64,000 nucleotides of DNA from SFLA01 sp045595785 (GTDB taxonomy: Bacteria; Bacillota; Clostridia; Oscillospirales; CAG-382). The notes under the pieces are model-generated. The model was not told where the DNA came from. It saw nothing but the letters and a program-made list of their open reading frames with translations, and did no database searches. Below, one piece after another: positions 59,649 to 64,000 of this stretch. The DNA is taken from contig JAZOBE010000014.1 of the NCBI GenBank assembly GCA_045595785.1, forward strand, positions 96,279-160,278, in the 5' to 3' direction. Within the stretch, counting starts at the first letter, position 1, and each line of letters begins with the position of its first letter. Both the position numbers and the translations under genes were made by a program.

Positions 59649-60347
59649 TTACGGTGTTCTCGCCAAAACCGCTTTTACTACCTGCTTTACTCCCGCTTCG
59701 CGCAAAAGTGAGGCACATTCGTCAATAGTGGATCCGGTTGTGGTAACGTCATCAATAAGCAATACTCTGCGGTAAACCGACGAAGCAGGCGAGCAAATAA
59801 ATGTATTCTTTACGTTTTTGCGTCTGCCTGCCGCGTCCAATAACTTTTGGTCTGTTTTTCTGTTTGATTTGCGCTTTATCAGCCTGCAAAGGGGTATCCC
59901 CAATCCTTCCGCCACTCCTTTGCCTATAAGGCGGGATTGGTCGCCGCCGTATTTGCGCACGTTGGACGGCTTGCGCGGAACGTAGGTAACACAGTCAAAC
60001 CCTGTGTTTTTCTCTCTCATAACCTTTTCGGCAAGCAGCTTTCCAAAGAAAAAAGCTGTCCTTTTATCAGGCTCACGCTTCATATTAAGTATGGCGCGCT
60101 TCTCGTCATAGGTATCGTAATAAAACAGAAAAACCGTGTTTGTGCTTTTTTCGCATATACATTCACTTCGCGGCTTGTTGCATTCGGGACAATCCTTTAC
60201 CAAGGAAACCTGAAACTCTCTTACACATTCCTTGCACAGCGGAAATTTGCCGTCTGCGGCTCTGCCGCCGCAAACACAGCATTGTGGCGCAAAGAAAAGG
60301 TCGGAAATTTTATTCAGACACCGTTTTGGTCCTGCGCTGTTTCTCAT
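59649..60347 (-). CDS. ComF-family phosphoribosyltransferase-like protein
   Basis: 232 residues from ATG 60347. N-terminal zinc ribbon: QCCVCGG, CKEC, CPECNKPRSECIC; C-terminal PRTase domain with YVPRKPSNVRKYGGDQSRLI and the PRPP loop VLLIDDVTTTGSTIDECASL. ComF is needed for DNA uptake in competent bacteria; in Clostridia its role is unclear. Its start lies 38 bases inside the upstream gene, with only a weak ribosome site, so it depends on coupling. Confidence 0.8.
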   Translation of the reverse strand: MRNSAGPKRCLNKISDLFFAPQCCVCGGRAADGKFPLCKECVREFQVSLVKDCPECNKPRSECICEKSTNTVFLFYYDTYDEKRAILNMKREPDKRTAFFFGKLLAEKVMREKNTGFDCVTYVPRKPSNVRKYGGDQSRLIGKGVAEGLGIPLCRLIKRKSNRKTDQKLLDAAGRRKNVKNTFICSPASSVYRRVLLIDDVTTTGSTIDECASLLREAGVKQVVKAVLARTP

Positions 60348-61074
60348 GCACGCACCATCCGTCCTTTCCGCTTCGCTCCAGCGCACCGAAAAGCCGTGTT
60401 TTAAGATGTCTGTCGTTTCTGGACATTTCCTCCAGCATCTTTTTCGTGTCCTCACGGCGGGTGTTACCGTCTGCAGGGCAGTATTTAGGAGAAACCTCAA
60501 TTTTGTTTTTGTTTATAAATCCTATAATCTCCTTCTCGGGACAGTATATCATAGGACGTATCACAGTTACTCCGATACGGTCAAGATAGGTTACGGGAGA
60601 AAAACAACCGAACCTGCCTTCTATAAACAGATTCATTATAAGTGTTTCCACCGTGTCGTCAAAATGGTGCCCCAACGCCACCTTGTTACAGCCCAACTCC
60701 ACTGCGGCGGTGTTTAACGCTCCTCTGCGCATATTGGCGCACAGCGAGCAGGGGAACTTTTCCTTTCTTATATTAAATACTACTTCGTATATATCGGTGG
60801 GGATGATGTGATGCTCAACCTCCAGCTCATTACAAAGGTTACTTATATTTGAAAGGTCCGCACCGGGAAATCCGGCATCCAGCGTTATTGCCACAATATC
60901 GTATTTCGCGTGGTAAAACCGCATGAGCTTCGCCAAAAAGCAAAGCAGGGCAAGGGAGTCCTTTCCGCCGGAAACACCAATGGCTATTCTGTCACCGTCC
61001 TGTACCATATCATAATCCGCACAGGCGCGGCGGGTGTACCCAAGCATTTTTTGTATTCCGTCGAATTCGCGCAT
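60310..61074 (-). CDS. TtcA-like tRNA thiolation ATPase
   Basis: 254 residues. PP-loop AIGVSGGKDSLALLC, a Cys pair in FPCSLCANMRRGAL, ALGHHFDDTVETLIMNL and RPMIYCPEKEIIGF followed by KYCPAD are the TtcA/TtuA features. These enzymes activate tRNA bases with ATP and transfer sulfur via an iron-sulfur cluster; TtcA makes 2-thiocytidine 32. GGGAG precedes ATG 61074. Confidence 0.85.
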   Translation of the reverse strand: MREFDGIQKMLGYTRRACADYDMVQDGDRIAIGVSGGKDSLALLCFLAKLMRFYHAKYDIVAITLDAGFPGADLSNISNLCNELEVEHHIIPTDIYEVVFNIRKEKFPCSLCANMRRGALNTAAVELGCNKVALGHHFDDTVETLIMNLFIEGRFGCFSPVTYLDRIGVTVIRPMIYCPEKEIIGFINKNKIEVSPKYCPADGNTRREDTKKMLEEMSRNDRHLKTRLFGALERSGKDGWCVHEKQRRTKTVSE

Positions 61075-61100
61075 TTTTTCTCCCTGCCTTTCAAAAATGT

Positions 61101-61129
61101 ATTATACATTGTCTTTTGGCTAAAATCAA
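61101..61129 (-). promoter_or_regulatory. Promoter of the TtcA-like/ComF-like operon
   Basis: On the minus strand TTGATT (61124-61129), 17 bases, TATAAT (61101-61106). Confidence 0.55.
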
Positions 61130-61170
61130 TACAAAAAGCCGTAAAAACGTTTTTGTCACTTCACAAAATT

Positions 61171-61206
61171 AAAGAAAACTAAAGAAAATTAAAGAAAAAC
61201 AAAGAA
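61171..61206 (+). repeat. Ten-base-pair phased A-tracts upstream of the rplM promoter
   Basis: Four direct copies of AAAGAAAA spaced exactly 10 bp (starts 61171, 61181, 61191, 61201; the last degenerate) end 27 bp before the -35. Such phasing bends DNA and may act as an UP element. Confidence 0.6.
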
Positions 61207-61232
61207 TTTCTAAAAAAATTATATAAAACCCC

Positions 61233-61260
61233 TTGACAAATATTTTTTGCGTGGTATAAT
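61233..61260 (+). promoter_or_regulatory. Promoter of rplM-rpsI
   Basis: TTGACA (61233-61238), 16 bases, TGGTATAAT (TATAAT at 61255-61260, extended -10). Confidence 0.85.
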
Positions 61261-61306
61261 GGCAAGGCACGAAAAAAGAAAGTATATTATTTGGAGGAAA
61301 TTTCTC

Positions 61307-61738
61307 ATGTCCACATTCATGCTCAGAACCGAAGATGTGAACCGCAAGTGGTATGTAATCGACGCCGCAGGCAAGACCCTCGGTAAGGTTGCTGTTACCG
61401 CTGCTACCATCCTTAACGGTAAGCATAAGCCCGAGTACACTCCTCACGTTGATTGCGGCGATTGCGTAATCGTTATCAACGCAGAGAAGGTAGTTCTCAC
61501 CGGTAAAAAACTTGAACAGAAAACCTATTATCATCACAGCGGCTACGTAGGCGGTCTCAAGGCTGTTAAGTACAGCACTCTTATGAGAACCAAGCCCGAA
61601 ATGGCAGTTTCCCTTGCAGTTAAGGGTATGCTTCCCAAGAACAAGCTGGGCGGTGCCTCTTTTGCACGTCTCAGAGTTTACAAGGGCGCAGAGCACGATC
61701 AGCAGGCACAGCAGCCTATCGCTGTCGAAGTAAAGTAA
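61307..61738 (+). CDS. rplM: 50S ribosomal protein L13
   Basis: 143 residues. KWYVIDAAGKTLGKVAVTAA, HVDCGDCVIVINAEKVVLTG, YYHHSGYVGGLK and KGMLPKNKLGGASFARLRVY are L13 signatures. L13 is an early 50S assembly protein. ATG 61307 follows GGAGGAAA. Forms the conserved operon with rpsI. Confidence 0.97.
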   Translation: MSTFMLRTEDVNRKWYVIDAAGKTLGKVAVTAATILNGKHKPEYTPHVDCGDCVIVINAEKVVLTGKKLEQKTYYHHSGYVGGLKAVKYSTLMRTKPEMAVSLAVKGMLPKNKLGGASFARLRVYKGAEHDQQAQQPIAVEVK

Positions 61739-61755
61739 TAGGAGGAGCATAAACA

Positions 61756-62163
61756 ATGACTTACACACCCGCAAAACCCTATTTCTACGGCACCGGCAGA
61801 AGAAAGTCCAGTGTTGCAAGAGTACGTATCGTTCCCGGTACCGGCGTTATCACCGTTAACGGCAGAGATATAGACGATTATTTTGGTCTTGAAACCCTTA
61901 AACTGGTTGTTCGTCAGCCTTTCACCGTTACCAACACTCTTGGTAAGTTCGACGTTATCTGCAAGGTTAACGGCGGCGGTATCTCCGGTCAGGCAGGCGC
62001 AGTAAGACACGGCATCGCTCGCGCTCTTACCCAGGCAGATGAAGCAGCTTACCGTCCTTCCCTCAAGAAGGCTGGTCTTCTCACTCGTGACCCTCGTATG
62101 AAGGAAAGAAAGAAGTACGGTCTCAAAGCAGCTCGTCGCGCAAGCCAGTTCTCCAAGAGATAA
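61756..62163 (+). CDS. rpsI: 30S ribosomal protein S9
   Basis: 135 residues. GTGRRKSSVARVRIVPGTG at the start, GGGISGQAGAVRHGIARAL in the middle, and the basic tail ending RASQFSKR whose last Arg contacts tRNA in the P site. GGAGG lies before ATG 61756. Confidence 0.97.
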   Translation: MTYTPAKPYFYGTGRRKSSVARVRIVPGTGVITVNGRDIDDYFGLETLKLVVRQPFTVTNTLGKFDVICKVNGGGISGQAGAVRHGIARALTQADEAAYRPSLKKAGLLTRDPRMKERKKYGLKAARRASQFSKR

Positions 62164-62181
62164 GTTTTTACAATCCTTTTC

Positions 62182-62215
62182 AAAAAGCTCTGCTTATGCA
62201 GGGCTTTTTGTGTTT
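62182..62215 (+). terminator. Terminator of rplM-rpsI
   Basis: AAAAAGCTCTGC, TTAT, GCAGGGCTTTTT with one wobble pair. Confidence 0.85.
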
Positions 62216-62359
62216 TGTGGGGTGTCTGTTTTTGGTGTGTTATCTTTACAACCGTTATATAACGTGTTATAATGTTTATATAAAATTTTTTGCTTGATGT
62301 AACCTTTTTGTGTTTTGTAAAGTATTATATATGAAAATACCCGAAAGGAGCCGTTTTAT

Positions 62360-63850
62360 ATGAAAAGGATCTTTTATCTTTCCCTTGTGCTGGTGCTTTG
62401 TCTTAGCATCTTTGGCTGTGAAGAAGGAGTGAATAATGCTTCAAGCATTCCGCCTGCGGAGGATTCCTCTTTGCCTGCAGACAACTCGTCCTCGCCCGAT
62501 ACGGATGTATCAACACCCGAAGAAGATGCTTCTGTTCCCGACACAGATGTGTCAACACCTGACGAAGACGTGTATATTGTCTATGAAGAAGATAACTTTT
62601 TTGCAACAGAAGAAAACGTGCGCAAAGCGTGGTCAGGAGAATCTTCCAAAGAAAAGCATAAGGAAGTTATACTTGATTACAGAGAAAACTGTACTCCCGT
62701 TACCTTCAGCAATATCGGAGATAACAAAAGCGTTACCTTTGAAATAGACTTTGAAGCAGTGTCCGGTCATGCCTGCAGTATAGCACATGTTGATGACAGC
62801 GATATTAACATAGAGCTTACGAGTTATATAGATAGTATTATTGTAGCTGAAATAAGCGGTAATAAGGTAACCATGGAGCTCGGCTGGTGGTATGATGACA
62901 GCTGGGTAAATAATCATCCCGTATGGTCGTATCTTGTGAGCTTGAAGGATACCGAAGAAAACTGGCATTACTATTATTTCAGAGTGGATTATTCGGCTCA
63001 AACCTTTGAGGAATTATACCCCTTGTCTTCCGATGATGCTGAAACCGTTACGGGCGAAGAATATTTTTTGTCCGGCGAAGTTATCGGTAAATATCCGGGT
63101 GCATTGGTTTTGAAGCTTAATTCTCAGCGCGCTGTGGAACGATGGGGCGAAAAGGTATATGTAATTACCGAAAAGGCTGACGAATGGTGTGTAAGAGATC
63201 ACATAGACCTTCGGTTTACCGAGGCATTGCGCCCGCACAACACCACCCAATATGTTAGAATTTATACCGACGAGGTGTGGTCTCATGAGGAGGTTGTGGA
63301 CGAAAAACCCATAATTTACTTATATCCCGAGAATCCCACGGTTTGCTCTGTCAGACTTATGCTTAACGGCTCTCTAACCTGTACCTATCCCGATTACGAA
63401 AAAGGCTGGGATAACTTTACAGCTTTCCCTGACGGAACTTTGATTTTCCCCGACGGCAAGGAGTATTACGCTTTGTATTGGGAAGGAAAGCAAAATACAG
63501 TGTGGGATTTTACAAAAGGCTTTTGCGTACGCGGTGAGGACACTGCAGAGTTTCTTGAATGGGCGCTCCGAGAGCAGGGACTCACTCCCCGCGAAGCCAA
63601 TGAATTTATAGTTTATTGGCTGCCCGTTATGCAGAACAACCCATATAACGTAATCTCTTTCCAGACCGATGCATACGCACAAAACGCGGTTTTGGATATT
63701 ACCCCTGCGCCCGACAGCATGCTCCGCGTGTTTATGGCGTTTTACGCAACGGACACGGCGGTGGATATTGAACCTCAAACCTTTTCTCCCTTTGTCCGCC
63801 AAGGCTTTACGGTAGTAGAGTGGGGTGGCGGTCAGGTCAATAAACCGTAA
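62360..63850 (+). CDS. Large lipoprotein with a conserved C-terminal KPIIYLYP domain
   Basis: 496 residues. Signal and lipobox MKRIFYLSLVLVLCLSIFGC, then an acidic Ser/Pro/Asp stalk with a repeated unit (DTDVSTPEEDASVPDTDVST), a central beta region to about residue 310, and a C-terminal domain beginning EKPIIYLYPENPT and containing DFTKGFCVRGEDTAEFLEW, EFIVYWLPVMQNNPYNVISF and GFTVVEWGGG. I recall this last domain as widespread in Clostridia, also at the ends of other surface proteins, with no known function. AAAGGAG precedes ATG 62360. The 196 bases upstream are AT-rich with only a weak promoter (TATTAT at 62323). Confidence 0.75.
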   Translation: MKRIFYLSLVLVLCLSIFGCEEGVNNASSIPPAEDSSLPADNSSSPDTDVSTPEEDASVPDTDVSTPDEDVYIVYEEDNFFATEENVRKAWSGESSKEKHKEVILDYRENCTPVTFSNIGDNKSVTFEIDFEAVSGHACSIAHVDDSDINIELTSYIDSIIVAEISGNKVTMELGWWYDDSWVNNHPVWSYLVSLKDTEENWHYYYFRVDYSAQTFEELYPLSSDDAETVTGEEYFLSGEVIGKYPGALVLKLNSQRAVERWGEKVYVITEKADEWCVRDHIDLRFTEALRPHNTTQYVRIYTDEVWSHEEVVDEKPIIYLYPENPTVCSVRLMLNGSLTCTYPDYEKGWDNFTAFPDGTLIFPDGKEYYALYWEGKQNTVWDFTKGFCVRGEDTAEFLEWALREQGLTPREANEFIVYWLPVMQNNPYNVISFQTDAYAQNAVLDITPAPDSMLRVFMAFYATDTAVDIEPQTFSPFVRQGFTVVEWGGGQVNKP

Positions 63851-63860
63851 AAACCAATTT

Positions 63861-63887
63861 ACAGCACTTGCTTTTTGCAGGTGCTGT
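63861..63887 (+). terminator. Hairpin after the large lipoprotein gene
   Basis: ACAGCACTTGC, TTTTT, GCAGGTGCTGT with one wobble, then TGTTATT; a moderate terminator. Confidence 0.6.
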
Positions 63888-63895
63888 TGTTATTG

Positions 63896-64000
63896 GGGGT
63901 GATTTTTACGGGGTCCCCGAGAAGCCGTAAGGTTTCTTGGGGTGATTTTTACGGGGTCCCCGAGAAGCCGTAAGGTTTCTTGGGGTGATTTTTTTGGCTA
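63896..64000 (+). repeat. Tandem 43-bp repeat running off the window edge
   Basis: Two identical 43-bp units (63896-63938, 63939-63981) and the start of a third. Each contains the palindrome CGGGGTCCCCG and AGAAGCC/GGTTTCT arms. The palindrome is the same core as in the intergenic element at 18245. Confidence 0.85.

Noticed and set aside
63896..64000. Tandem repeat considered as a CRISPR array
   Set aside because: Units are directly adjacent with no unique spacers, and no cas genes are present.

Overview
The window is a chromosomal segment of a spore-forming, low-to-moderate G+C Gram-positive bacterium of the class Clostridia, probably an anaerobic gut member of the Oscillospirales (inference). 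The evidence is endospore genes (SpoIID-like genes, spoIIQ, spoIIR, spoVT), AddAB instead of RecBCD, the Firmicutes order ylxM-ffh-rpsP-khpA-rimM-trmD, strong AGGAGG-type ribosome binding sites with several TTG/GTG starts, and two membrane pyrophosphatases. No rRNA, tRNA, CRISPR array, insertion sequence or prophage was found. Genes are tightly packed, and most operon ends carry clear intrinsic terminators, many shared by convergent genes.

Layout. 1-2.6 kb: end of a SpoIID/LytB gene, a polytopic membrane protein, a second divergent SpoIID-like gene and spoIIQ behind a sigma-F-like promoter. 2.6-9.9 kb (minus): spoIIR-addB-addA. 10-14.2 kb: Nudix hydrolase, SGNH lipoprotein, a Tyr-rich repeat lipoprotein and a stalk-domain membrane protein. 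14.3-16.4 kb: a Clp ATPase with a degenerate second ATPase domain. 16.4-23.2 kb: ffh/ribosome-maturation operon, three envelope proteins, HPr. 23.3-28.4 kb: uvrC-rsmD-coaD, an enolase-superfamily enzyme and a 2-hydroxyacid dehydrogenase. 28.5-29.9 kb: a small regulatory island with two HTH repressors, clear operators and a SLOG-domain protein. 29.9-34.4 kb (minus): small membrane protein, recD2, glycosidase-like protein. 34.5-40.9 kb: yqeG-like HAD, endonuclease IV-like, DUF218, prmA, ligA, FAD oxidoreductase. 40.9-46.3 kb (minus): an unusual M56 peptidase with a lipoprotein partner, then nadE with a small lipoprotein. 46.4-52.6 kb: sirtuin, ddl, murI, DUF1934, DnaD-like, DnaC/DnaI-like loader, rnhA, PHP. 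52.6-54.5 kb (minus): spoVT and a GH30-like enzyme. 54.6-59.6 kb: two tandem membrane pyrophosphatases, the second behind a structured leader ending in terminators. 59.6-61.1 kb (minus): ComF-like and TtcA-like. 61.2-62.2 kb: rplM-rpsI. 62.3-64 kb: a large lipoprotein and a tandem repeat.

The most interesting signals are: (1) a promoter plus roughly 150-nt leader before the second pyrophosphatase in which the terminator's left arm can instead close an upstream domain, as in an ON-type riboswitch; (2) the two pyrophosphatases carry opposite potassium-dependence signatures, and the second has Asp for Glu at the ion gate; (3) an inverted repeat that would hide the spoVT ribosome binding site in read-through RNA but not in RNA from the sigma-G-like promoter; (4) a Clp ATPase with an intact first ring and a catalytically broken second ring; (5) the HTH/SLOG island; and (6) an M56 membrane peptidase with a new extracellular tail and no BlaI nearby.
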